From NCBI GenBank assembly GCA_017555325.1, contig JAFZGR010000252.1, forward strand, positions 1 to 5,764: DNA of 5,764 bases, in the 5' to 3' direction. Made by a program: the position numbers and the translations under genes. This document shows, in pieces, positions 1 to 5,431 of the stretch. Source of the stretch: Alphaproteobacteria bacterium. Lineage in GTDB: Bacteria; Pseudomonadota; Alphaproteobacteria; CAAHEQ01; UBA3637. How positions within the stretch are numbered: the first letter of the stretch is position 1; each line of letters begins with the position of its first letter. The notes beneath the pieces are model-generated. The model made no database searches. It was not told the DNA's origin and saw only the letters and a list, made by a program, of their open reading frames with translations.

Positions 1-12
1 AAGGAAAAAATA

Positions 13-609
13 ATGAATACACCGAATTCTGTTGCTGTTTTTTGTGGAGGGAGTCCCGGAAGAAAGGCAATTTATATGCAAGAAGCTCATCGTTTGGGTG
101 AAATTTTGGCTCAAAATGAAATTAAATTGATTTATGGGGCAGGGACAACCGGCTTAATGGGGGCGGTTGCTGATGGGGCTTTTTCTGAAAACGGATATGT
201 TATCGGGGCTACGATTCGTGAATTATATGATATTGAAAAGCCGGAAGCCATTGCGGAAAAGGCTACTAAGTTTGAAGTGTGGGACTTGATGGCCGACCGA
301 AAAGTTTCTATGGTAAGCCAATCTGATGCAATTTGTATCTTGCCGGGTGGTTTTGGGACAATGGATGAACTATTTGAAGTATTGACACTTCGGCAACTTA
401 ATTTAATGAAAGCTCCGATAATTGTTGTCAATATTGACGGATTTTATAATACGTTGGAACAATTTGTTTTTGAAATGATAGGGGAAGGCTTTGCAAAGCC
501 ATATCAATTAAAGTTATTACGTTTTGTAAAATCTGTGGATGAAGTGTTGCCGGCAATTGAAGAAGAAATGCAGTTAATTAAAGATGCGGAAGAAAAGAAA
601 CAATTATAA
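13..609 (+). CDS. LOG-family (TIGR00730-type) nucleotide 5'-monophosphate phosphoribohydrolase
   Basis: This 198-residue protein has the hallmarks of the LOG / 'lysine decarboxylase-like' Rossmann-fold family. Near the N-terminus is a nucleotide-binding strand and glycine loop (VAVFCGGSPG, residues 7-16), followed by YGAGTTGLMG (41-50). The catalytic pair of motifs comes next: MADRK (93-97, with the family arginine) and PGGFGTMDE (111-119, with the family glutamate). Known members cleave the N-glycosidic bond of nucleoside 5'-monophosphates, including cytokinin ribotides, releasing the base and ribose 5-phosphate. The older name 'lysine decarboxylase' is wrong for this family. Length is normal, with a short charged tail. 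No signal peptide is seen, so it should be cytoplasmic. AAGGA at 1-5 precedes the ATG by 7 bases, supporting this start. It is the first gene seen of an apparent operon with mlaA and mlaC; more genes may lie upstream. The family call is firm; the true substrate is unknown. Confidence 0.92.
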   Translation: MNTPNSVAVFCGGSPGRKAIYMQEAHRLGEILAQNEIKLIYGAGTTGLMGAVADGAFSENGYVIGATIRELYDIEKPEAIAEKATKFEVWDLMADRKVSMVSQSDAICILPGGFGTMDELFEVLTLRQLNLMKAPIIVVNIDGFYNTLEQFVFEMIGEGFAKPYQLKLLRFVKSVDEVLPAIEEEMQLIKDAEEKKQL

Positions 610-622
610 AGAAGGATAATAA

Positions 623-1396
623 ATGAACAAAACAAAAAAAATATTTTTGGGATTTTTAACGCTTGCTTTTTTCTTAACCGGATGCACCTGCACAAAACCG
701 AATCAATCAGAATCTTTTGTAAACAACAACGACCCCTATGAATCATTTAATCGAGGTGTTTTTGCATTTAATAATTTATTTGATGCCACTATTTTATTGC
801 CGATAGCAAAAGGATATCGGGCAATAACAACCTCTACTGTGCGGGAAGGGGTGTCTAATTTCTACGATAATTTAATGGAATTGCGAAACATCTTAAATGG
901 GGCCTTACAAGCAAATGGAACAAAAACAACCAATGCCGTAAAACGTTTTTTTGCAAACACTTTTTGGGGCTTTTTTGGATTATATGATGTTGCATCGGAT
1001 ATGCAGATACAAAAGTATAAAAATGACTTTGGTCAAACATTGGCCGTTTGGGGGTGGGAAACAAGTGATACATACATTGTTTTACCTTTTTTGGGGCCAT
1101 CTAATCCGCGAGATATTTTAGGGACTGTTGGAGATGTTTCAACGCCGCCGAGTTTGTTGATTGCATTAACGACCCCATGGACATCTTATCCGTTATCTGC
1201 CGGAAACTATGTGCAGATGCGTGAAAAATCAATTGAATTTATCGATAATTTACATCGTTCTTCAACAGATGCTTATGCAACAATCAGAACGATGAGCCAA
1301 CAAAACAGACAAAAAGTCATTCAGGAAGCACTTGGCAAAACAAAAAGTCAAGCACCTGATTATGAATTTGATATGGATGAAGATTTTGAAGAATAA
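623..1396 (+). CDS. mlaA: MlaA (VacJ) outer-membrane lipoprotein of phospholipid transport
   Basis: This 257-residue lipoprotein belongs to the MlaA/VacJ family. In known systems MlaA sits in the outer membrane, removes phospholipids from the outer leaflet and passes them to periplasmic MlaC. The N-terminus is a lipoprotein signal: KTKK, a hydrophobic stretch, then lipobox LTGC with the lipidated cysteine at residue 21. The family signature DPYESFNRGVFAFNN follows at 37-51. Further family-like segments are GFFGLYDVASD (central), FGQTLAVWG, and LPFLGPSNPRD before the hydrophobic and proline-rich part. Length is typical. The C-terminus ends in an acidic tail (DMDEDFEE), probably a variable extension. 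AAGGA at 612-616 is 6 bases from the ATG, and the gap from the LOG gene is 13 bases. mlaC follows 11 bases after the stop, so the two are almost certainly co-transcribed and work together. Confidence 0.95.
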   Translation: MNKTKKIFLGFLTLAFFLTGCTCTKPNQSESFVNNNDPYESFNRGVFAFNNLFDATILLPIAKGYRAITTSTVREGVSNFYDNLMELRNILNGALQANGTKTTNAVKRFFANTFWGFFGLYDVASDMQIQKYKNDFGQTLAVWGWETSDTYIVLPFLGPSNPRDILGTVGDVSTPPSLLIALTTPWTSYPLSAGNYVQMREKSIEFIDNLHRSSTDAYATIRTMSQQNRQKVIQEALGKTKSQAPDYEFDMDEDFEE

Positions 1397-1407
1397 AGGA
1401 GTAGCAA

Positions 1408-2013
1408 ATGAAAAAATTAGCAGCAATCATCTGTGGTATTTTGTTTTTGACACAATCGGCTATCAGTGCAACGGATCCGGCAATTGATTTTGTTCATAAT
1501 CTGGCAGATGAAATTATCACGGATGTTTTGGCAGCCAAAAAACCAATGTCTGAAAAGTTGGATGTTTTTCGGGGCAAATTTCAAAATGCATTGGATTTAA
1601 GATATATAGGCCAATTTGTATTGGGGGTTTATTGGAGAAAATCTGATGAGAATATGCGAGATGAATTTTTAGATGCATTTATGGAATTTACAACCAAATC
1701 TTGGGCGGATAAATTTAATATGTATCAAGGACAAAAGATTGTTTTTAACGGTGCTCGTAATGCACAAAAAGGACAATTATTTGTAGATAGTGTTATCCAA
1801 AACAATCCGCCGGTTGAAGTCGTTTGGCGTATTCGTGAAAAAGACGGTACGTACAAAATTGTGGATATAATTGTAGAAGGGGTCAGTATGGCAATGAGTT
1901 ATCGGAATGAATATGCCGCATTTTTACAGACTCATAATGGTGATTTATATAAGTTGATTGATACGCTAAAATCAAAAAGTAAAGAATTTAAATTTACGGA
2001 AGTTCAAAAATAA
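1408..2013 (+). CDS. mlaC: MlaC (Ttg2D-family) periplasmic phospholipid-binding protein
   Basis: This 201-residue protein matches the MlaC/Ttg2D (toluene-tolerance) family of periplasmic lipid carriers, which shuttle phospholipid between outer-membrane MlaA and the inner-membrane MlaFEDB ABC transporter. Residues 1-21 form a Sec signal peptide: MKK, a hydrophobic core, then SAISA with cleavage likely near residue 21. The mature part shows the family pattern LDLRYIGQFVLGVYWRKS (62-79) and FLDAFMEF (87-94). The most diagnostic stretch is VVWRIREKDGTYKIVDI followed by VEGVSMAMSYRNEY (138-169). Length is normal. The SD AAAGGAG (1395-1401) overlaps the mlaA stop codon and lies 6 bases from the ATG, which suggests coupled translation. 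It is the last gene of the operon, with a strong terminator just downstream. The hopanoid-associated HpnM proteins share this fold, but the adjacent mlaA favours MlaC. Confidence 0.92.
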   Translation: MKKLAAIICGILFLTQSAISATDPAIDFVHNLADEIITDVLAAKKPMSEKLDVFRGKFQNALDLRYIGQFVLGVYWRKSDENMRDEFLDAFMEFTTKSWADKFNMYQGQKIVFNGARNAQKGQLFVDSVIQNNPPVEVVWRIREKDGTYKIVDIIVEGVSMAMSYRNEYAAFLQTHNGDLYKLIDTLKSKSKEFKFTEVQK

Positions 2014-2036
2014 GTTAATTAAATAAAATGATTTAG

Positions 2037-2062
2037 AGGGACCGATTTTCGGTCCTTTTTTT
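2037..2062 (+). terminator. Intrinsic terminator of the LOG-mlaA-mlaC operon
   Basis: A GC-rich stem GGACCG (2039-2044) pairs perfectly with CGGTCC (2050-2055) around a 5-base ATTTT loop. The stem can extend by a G-U and an A-U pair, and it is followed by seven T residues (2056-2062). It starts 25 bases after the mlaC stop. This is a textbook Rho-independent terminator. Confidence 0.92.
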
Positions 2063-2448
2063 GTAATTAGAAAACCATCGGCTAGGCCAAGGATTCCTTT
2101 TTGTATTGATTTGAATTTATTTATCAATATGGGATTGTGTGTGTTTTGTTTTCTCAAAAAGATTGAATTGCAAAAAAAGGGACCTTTTTTTCCCGCTTCG
2201 AATCGGAAAAATCGGATTTGTAAGGAAATAAAAGATTGTTGTTTTAGTTGAAATATTTAGTCAAAATCAAAAAAAATGCAAAAAAGTGTAAAAAATTGTT
2301 GCAATGATACGTCCCTTTTATTATAGATAACAGCTTTTATGTAATTATGGTTGTTATATCCTCTTTATACCTATCATCACTCGAACTCATTTCAGATTCT
2401 CATGTAAAACTGATAAAAATGACACATTTGATGCATTGTCACTATAAC

Positions 2449-2472
2449 AAGATTTTAAACAAAATCTTTTTT
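2449..2472 (+). terminator. Terminator-like AT-rich hairpin in the spacer
   Basis: AAGATTTT (2449-2456) and AAAATCTT (2461-2468) form a perfect 8-bp stem with an AAAC loop, leading into a T run to 2472. The layout is that of an intrinsic terminator, but the stem has only one G-C pair, so it would be weak. No protein gene ends just upstream. It could therefore be chance in AT-rich DNA or the end of a small RNA. Confidence 0.35.
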
Positions 2473-2558
2473 ATTTAAATTTAATCACAACATTTAAACC
2501 TGAGGTTGTGAGAGAATTAAAAAATCAACTTCAAATGGCATTTTTTATTAATTATACA

Positions 2559-2587
2559 TAGACATCTGAATATAAAGCATATAGTAT
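2559..2587 (+). promoter_or_regulatory. Weak sigma70-like promoter for the acetyltransferase gene
   Basis: TAGACA (2559-2564, 5 of 6 to consensus) and TAGTAT (2582-2587, 4 of 6) are separated by 17 bases. The -10 ends 40 bases before the ATG of the acetyltransferase gene. In DNA this AT-rich such matches occur by chance, so this is only the best candidate. Confidence 0.35.
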
Positions 2588-2627
2588 TGCATACATTCAT
2601 ATTCAAAAAAAACAGAAAGGGGAGAAA

Positions 2628-3188
2628 ATGTTCTTTGAACCACGCACACAACTAACGGGAGACAAAATAACCTTAATAAAACCAAGAGCTTTATTTTCGG
2701 AAATAGCAACATTATTTCAACTGATTGATAATAACCGCAAAAATTTACTACCTTGGCTTACACTGATTCAAACACCAACACTTAAAAATCAAGAAGATAT
2801 TTTTAAATTACTGCTCGAAATAGAATCCAAATGGAAACAACAGGAAATTTTTACCTATTTAGTATATCACAATGAAACGCTTATCGGCATCATCAGTGCA
2901 CTTATCAGCGTTCCTGCCAATAATGGTACTGAAATTTATTTTTGGCAATCCAAAGAATTTACTAAAAAAGGATTTATCCAACAAGCCCTTTCTTTAATTG
3001 AAAAAGAATTTTTCTTTTTAGGGGTGGAACGTTTGTCTATTAAATGCGATGTTGAAAACTATACGGCACGCGGAATTGCCATTAAAGCCGGTTATCGTTT
3101 GGAAGGAATTATGCGCCATGCTTATTGGAATGCCCCATTAAAAAGTTATCGTGATTTATATGTCTTCTCTAAAATAAAAAATGAATAG
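2628..3188 (+). CDS. GNAT-family N-acetyltransferase, RimJ/RimL type
   Basis: This 186-residue, probably cytoplasmic protein fits the RimJ/RimL branch of the GNAT fold, which uses acetyl-CoA to acetylate N-termini of ribosomal proteins or small molecules. Features in order: the N-terminal strand GDKITLIKPR (11-20); NLLPWL (39-44), typical of this branch; the strand-turn-strand YLVYHNETLIGIIS (77-90); the acetyl-CoA loop region EIYFWQSKEFTKKGFIQQAL (102-121); and DVENYTARGIAIKAGYRLEG (141-160), which matches the usual ENxxSxxVAxKxGFxxEG motif. The C-terminal RDLYVFSKI (175-183) is the usual last strand. The loop motif is degenerate (KKGF where Q/RxxGxG/A is expected). A strong SD, AAGGGGAG, ends 3 bases before the ATG. 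The gene stands alone, with its own probable promoter and no clear terminator after it. Family confident; substrate unknown. Confidence 0.88.
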   Translation: MFFEPRTQLTGDKITLIKPRALFSEIATLFQLIDNNRKNLLPWLTLIQTPTLKNQEDIFKLLLEIESKWKQQEIFTYLVYHNETLIGIISALISVPANNGTEIYFWQSKEFTKKGFIQQALSLIEKEFFFLGVERLSIKCDVENYTARGIAIKAGYRLEGIMRHAYWNAPLKSYRDLYVFSKIKNE

Positions 3189-3224
3189 ATTTTGTTTTTA
3201 TAAAAATAAAAATAAAAAAAATTA

Positions 3225-3253
3225 TTGACAAATGTATCATTTAGGAATAATAT
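3225..3253 (+). promoter_or_regulatory. Sigma70-like promoter of the ankyrin gene
   Basis: A perfect -35 TTGACA (3225-3230) and a -10 TAATAT (3248-3253) are separated by an ideal 17 bases. The start codon of the ankyrin gene follows about 40 bases after the -10. The position, 37 bases after the acetyltransferase stop, implies that the ankyrin gene is transcribed on its own. Confidence 0.75.
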
Positions 3254-3292
3254 ATTATTTACTGTGTAAAAACAATAAAGGAGATACATTTT

Positions 3293-4054
3293 ATGACATC
3301 AAAAAAACACAAAAAAGAAACAAAGCAAATAACGCCGGAAATGCAGGAAAAAATCATTGCTACATTAAACAAAAAAGTGCTTTACTTTTCATTAAACAAA
3401 GAATGGGAAGAAGTAAAAAAATGTATCAAAAGAGGGGCTGATGTTAATATGTGTAATGATCAGGGATATTCTTTACTTCATTACAGTATTGCCAACGGTC
3501 AGCAAGAAATAACAGCTTTATTACTAAACAAAGGAGCTCATCCGGATATACGGGAAACAACCTTAGGTGAAACACCGTTATCCATAGCAACCCGACTTGC
3601 TGACAAAGCTACCGTTATTGAATTATTAGAAAACAATGCCAATCCCAACACGGCTAACATCCATGCTGAAACACCGCTAATGATTGCCGCACGCAAAGGA
3701 TTAACCAGTATTGCAAAGTGTTTAATTACAGCAGACGCCGAAGTAAATAAAGGTAATGACACATCATCTCCGTTATTTGAAGCAATCAAAAACCAAAATG
3801 TTGCCATTTCTTGGGTATTACTAAACGCCGGGGCAAATATTTATGATACAAAAAATATTGGCGGACAAACCATTACACCAATTTCTTATGTATCATCTCC
3901 AAATTACCCGCAAACACGGTGTGCTCTTAAAATTCGACAACTGATTTTAGAACAGGCCGCCCGCCAATCCCAACTGAGCAATCAACCAACCCCAATCGCT
4001 CAGGCCAAAGCAACACCGCAACAAATAAACAAAGAAATGACTTACGGCGATTAA
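3293..4054 (+). CDS. Ankyrin-repeat protein (about five repeats), function unknown
   Basis: This 253-residue protein is mostly ankyrin repeats. After a lysine-rich start (residues 1-20) come about five repeats, at roughly 24-55, 56-88, 91-123, 124-155 and 156-188. They show the family signatures: GADVN (48-52), GYSLLHYSIANGQQEITALLLNKGA (58-82), GETPLSIA (92-99), AETPLMIAARKG (125-136), and SSPLFEAI followed by LLNAGANIY. Repeats 3 and 4 are closest to consensus; the first is degenerate. The tail from about 222 to 253 is Q/P/A-rich and probably disordered. There is no signal peptide, membrane segment or attached enzyme domain, so it should act as a soluble protein-binding scaffold. SD AAAGGAG (3277-3283) lies 9 bases before the ATG. 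The gene has its own promoter and terminator, so it is monocistronic. Secretion into a host cell is possible, but nothing here proves it. Partner unknown. Confidence 0.9.
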   Translation: MTSKKHKKETKQITPEMQEKIIATLNKKVLYFSLNKEWEEVKKCIKRGADVNMCNDQGYSLLHYSIANGQQEITALLLNKGAHPDIRETTLGETPLSIATRLADKATVIELLENNANPNTANIHAETPLMIAARKGLTSIAKCLITADAEVNKGNDTSSPLFEAIKNQNVAISWVLLNAGANIYDTKNIGGQTITPISYVSSPNYPQTRCALKIRQLILEQAARQSQLSNQPTPIAQAKATPQQINKEMTYGD

Positions 4055-4073
4055 TTTCCGCATCATTCAACTG

Positions 4074-4103
4074 AAACGACCGATAATTTATCGGTCGTTT
4101 TTT
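4074..4103 (+). terminator. Strong intrinsic terminator of the ankyrin gene
   Basis: AAACGACCGATA (4074-4085) pairs perfectly with TATCGGTCGTTT (4089-4100) around a 3-base ATT loop, giving a 12-bp stem. Including the stem's 3' end, six T residues run to 4103. It begins 20 bases after the ankyrin stop codon. The A run on the left arm could make it bidirectional, but no gene reads toward it from the right. Confidence 0.92.
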
Positions 4104-4243
4104 GGAATATCAAACGCATAACGACCTACATAAACAAGTTATACAATTCTCCAAAGTAACACAAATATACATTGTTCAAAACGAACACCTCTTATATTAA
4201 TCAATAAACGCTTACATCATGCTACAATACGTTTTTTGCCCCT

Positions 4244-4270
4244 TTCCTATCCATCAGAACAAAATAGGAA
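4244..4270. repeat. Inverted repeat just upstream of the sua5 promoter
   Basis: TTCCTAT (4244-4250) and ATAGGAA (4264-4270) are perfect 7-base inverted copies with 13 bases between them. The right arm ends one base before the sua5 -35 box. The spacing of arm centres is 20 bases, about two helical turns, as would suit a dimeric regulator. No regulator family is recognised, and chance is possible. Confidence 0.35.
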
Positions 4271-4271
4271 T

Positions 4272-4299
4272 TTGACAAAAACAAAAAAAAGGTTATAAT
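4272..4299 (+). promoter_or_regulatory. Near-consensus sigma70 promoter of sua5
   Basis: A perfect -35 TTGACA (4272-4277) and a perfect -10 TATAAT (4294-4299) are separated by 16 bases. The start codon of sua5 lies about 40 bases downstream. Both hexamers match consensus, so strong constitutive expression is likely unless the adjacent inverted repeat is an operator. Confidence 0.88.
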
Positions 4300-4338
4300 G
4301 CATGCCATTTTAAACATAAACATACGAATAGGAAAAAA

Positions 4339-5283
4339 ATGCATATTTTCAAACCAAATGATTCAATCCTAACAACAGCGGGAGAATATATCCAATCAGG
4401 CAAACTGGTTGCCTTTCCGACAGAAACCGTTTACGGATTGGGAGCCAATGCCTTTGATAAAAAAGCCGTTACCGCCATTTTTGCGGCAAAAGAACGTCCT
4501 TTTTTTGATCCATTAATTTCTCATGTTGCCGATATTGACTTTTTAAAAGAATATGCCCATACAGATGAACGAACATTAGCTTTGGCACGCCACTTTTCAC
4601 CCGGTCCGATTACTTTTGTGTTAAAACGAAAAGACAATCGAGCCTCTTTGGATTTAGCCTGTGCCGGACTGCCCCATATTGCGGTTCGCATTCCCAATCA
4701 TCCGGTTGCTTTATCATTAATTCAAAAAAGCGGTGTTCCCATTGTTGCCCCGTCTGCCAATAAATTTAAAACCGTTAGTCCAACAACGGCACAACACGTT
4801 TTTGAGAGTCTCGGAAATAAAGTTGATATGATTTTAGACGGTGGCGCCTGTCATGTCGGAGTTGAATCGACCATACTGGATATGACACATAAAAACATTA
4901 TATTATTAAGAGCGGGCGGAATCGCACTGGAAGAAATCGAAAACTTTTTAAATGAAAAAGTCATTTTTCAAAATATAAGTTCATCCAATCCGACCGCCCC
5001 TGGTCAATTATTAAAACATTATGCACCTCCAAAACCACTACGTATTAACGTATCCGTTCCAGAGGCTGACGAGTTTTTCATCGGATTCGGACAAATGGAT
5101 AATGTTCATTTAAATTTAAGCCAAATCGCTGATTTAAATGAAGCTGCCGGCAATTTATTTTCCTATTTACGACAAGCAGGCAATCAAAAACTCTTTCCTA
5201 AAATTGCCATTGCCCCCATTCCTTTACATGGATTAGGATTGGCCATTAATGACCGTATCAAACGAGCTTCCCACCAAGAATAA
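4339..5283 (+). CDS. sua5: L-threonylcarbamoyladenylate synthase, long Sua5 form
   Basis: This 314-residue enzyme makes threonylcarbamoyl-AMP from threonine, bicarbonate and ATP, the first step of the t6A37 modification of tRNAs reading ANN codons. The TsaD complex then transfers the group to tRNA. The YrdC/TsaC domain spans about 10-200: GKLVAFPTETVYGLGANA (21-38), the KERPFFDPL substrate loop (51-59, matching the KxRP motif), HIAVRIPNHP (113-122), PSANKFKTVSPT (138-149, containing the SxN motif), VESTILDM (175-182) and LLRAGGI (189-195). A linker with TAPGQLLKHYAPPKPLRI (219-236) leads into the C-terminal Sua5 domain, ending at NDRIKRAS. The extra domain and HYAPxxP linker separate this long form from the roughly 190-residue TsaC. 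AGGAA (4330-4334) precedes the ATG by 4 bases. The gene has its own promoter and should be essential or nearly so. All expected motifs look intact. Confidence 0.96.
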   Translation: MHIFKPNDSILTTAGEYIQSGKLVAFPTETVYGLGANAFDKKAVTAIFAAKERPFFDPLISHVADIDFLKEYAHTDERTLALARHFSPGPITFVLKRKDNRASLDLACAGLPHIAVRIPNHPVALSLIQKSGVPIVAPSANKFKTVSPTTAQHVFESLGNKVDMILDGGACHVGVESTILDMTHKNIILLRAGGIALEEIENFLNEKVIFQNISSSNPTAPGQLLKHYAPPKPLRINVSVPEADEFFIGFGQMDNVHLNLSQIADLNEAAGNLFSYLRQAGNQKLFPKIAIAPIPLHGLGLAINDRIKRASHQE

Positions 5284-5301
5284 AAAAATGAAGTATTTTT
5301 T
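5283..5301 (+). terminator. Weak AT-only hairpin after sua5
   Basis: AAAAAAT (5283-5289) and ATTTTTT (5295-5301) form a perfect 7-bp stem with a GAAGT loop, overlapping the sua5 stop codon. There is no G-C pair, so termination would be weak. It is the only candidate terminator right after sua5. Confidence 0.3.
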
Positions 5302-5304
5302 AGC

Positions 5305-5333
5305 TTGACAGACCTTTAAAATGTTGCTACAAT
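5305..5333 (+). promoter_or_regulatory. Upstream promoter (P1) of the small 3' gene
   Basis: TTGACA (5305-5310) and TACAAT (5328-5333) are separated by 17 bases. The match is 6/6 and 5/6 to the sigma70 consensus. Transcription from here would give a leader of about 90 bases that includes the palindrome at 5357-5380. Confidence 0.7.
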
Positions 5334-5356
5334 ATATATTATAATGTGAATTAAAA

Positions 5357-5380
5357 AAGTAAAAAAATATTTTTTAACTT
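5357..5380. repeat. AT-rich near-perfect palindrome between two promoters
   Basis: This 24-base palindrome centres on 5368/5369. The inner arms are six A and six T residues around TA, and the outer arms are AAGT/ACTT, with one mismatched pair (5361/5376). Its right end overlaps the -35 of the downstream promoter by two bases. It could be an operator that shuts P2, an attenuator hairpin for the P1 transcript, or simply a low-complexity palindrome. Confidence 0.5.
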
Positions 5381-5407
5381 GTCAACATTACAAAAATAAA
5401 GTATAAT
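5379..5407 (+). promoter_or_regulatory. Proximal promoter (P2) of the small 3' gene
   Basis: TTGTCA (5379-5384, 5 of 6) and a perfect TATAAT (5402-5407) are separated by 17 bases. The -10 lies 24 bases before the ATG, giving a short leader that still contains the GGAGG site at 5422-5426. Confidence 0.7.
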
Positions 5408-5431
5408 AAAGAAAAATTAACGGAGGCAATC

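Larger units (their letters stand above)
2063..2627. other. Gene-poor AT-rich intergenic region with inverted repeats
   Basis: About 565 bases lie between the mlaC terminator and the acetyltransferase gene. No convincing gene was found on either strand. The region holds a short hairpin AAGG-ATT-CCTT followed by T (2089-2102) and an A7-GGGACC-T8-CCC block (2172-2195). A promoter-like pair sits at 2296-2324. Beyond that are a possible 9-bp stem (2327-2335 with 2349-2357), a terminator-like hairpin (2449-2472), an IR CACAAC/GTTGTG (2486-2510) and a weak promoter for the downstream gene (2559-2587). An ORF of 43 codons (2347-2478) has no ribosome-binding site and runs through the hairpin, so it is not called. 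Confidence 0.7.

Noticed and set aside
1972..2157. Minus-strand ORF of 61 codons across the mlaC end and terminator
   Set aside because: It overlaps the mlaC 3' end and its terminator on the opposite strand. The lysine/phenylalanine-rich product is what AT-rich DNA gives by chance.
2347..2478. A 43-codon ORF in the spacer starting at ATG 2347
   Set aside because: It has no ribosome-binding site or protein-like pattern, and it runs through the terminator-like hairpin at 2449-2472. An open stretch of this size is expected by chance.
3195..3206. TTTTTATAAAAA palindrome as a terminator for the acetyltransferase gene
   Set aside because: It has no loop of useful size, no G-C pairs and no following T run. 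It is low-complexity AT sequence.
3232..3441. A 69-codon + strand ORF overlapping the ankyrin start
   Set aside because: It begins inside the promoter (before the -10), has no SD, and is out of frame with the well-supported ankyrin gene.
4147..4174. A dif-like (XerCD) site, because AATATACATT matches the core of the E. coli dif complement and skew changes in this window
   Set aside because: The outer half-sites match poorly unless the central spacer is lengthened, and the composition change lies far from this position, near 2060-2620 and 5284-5431. Chance similarity is the simpler reading.
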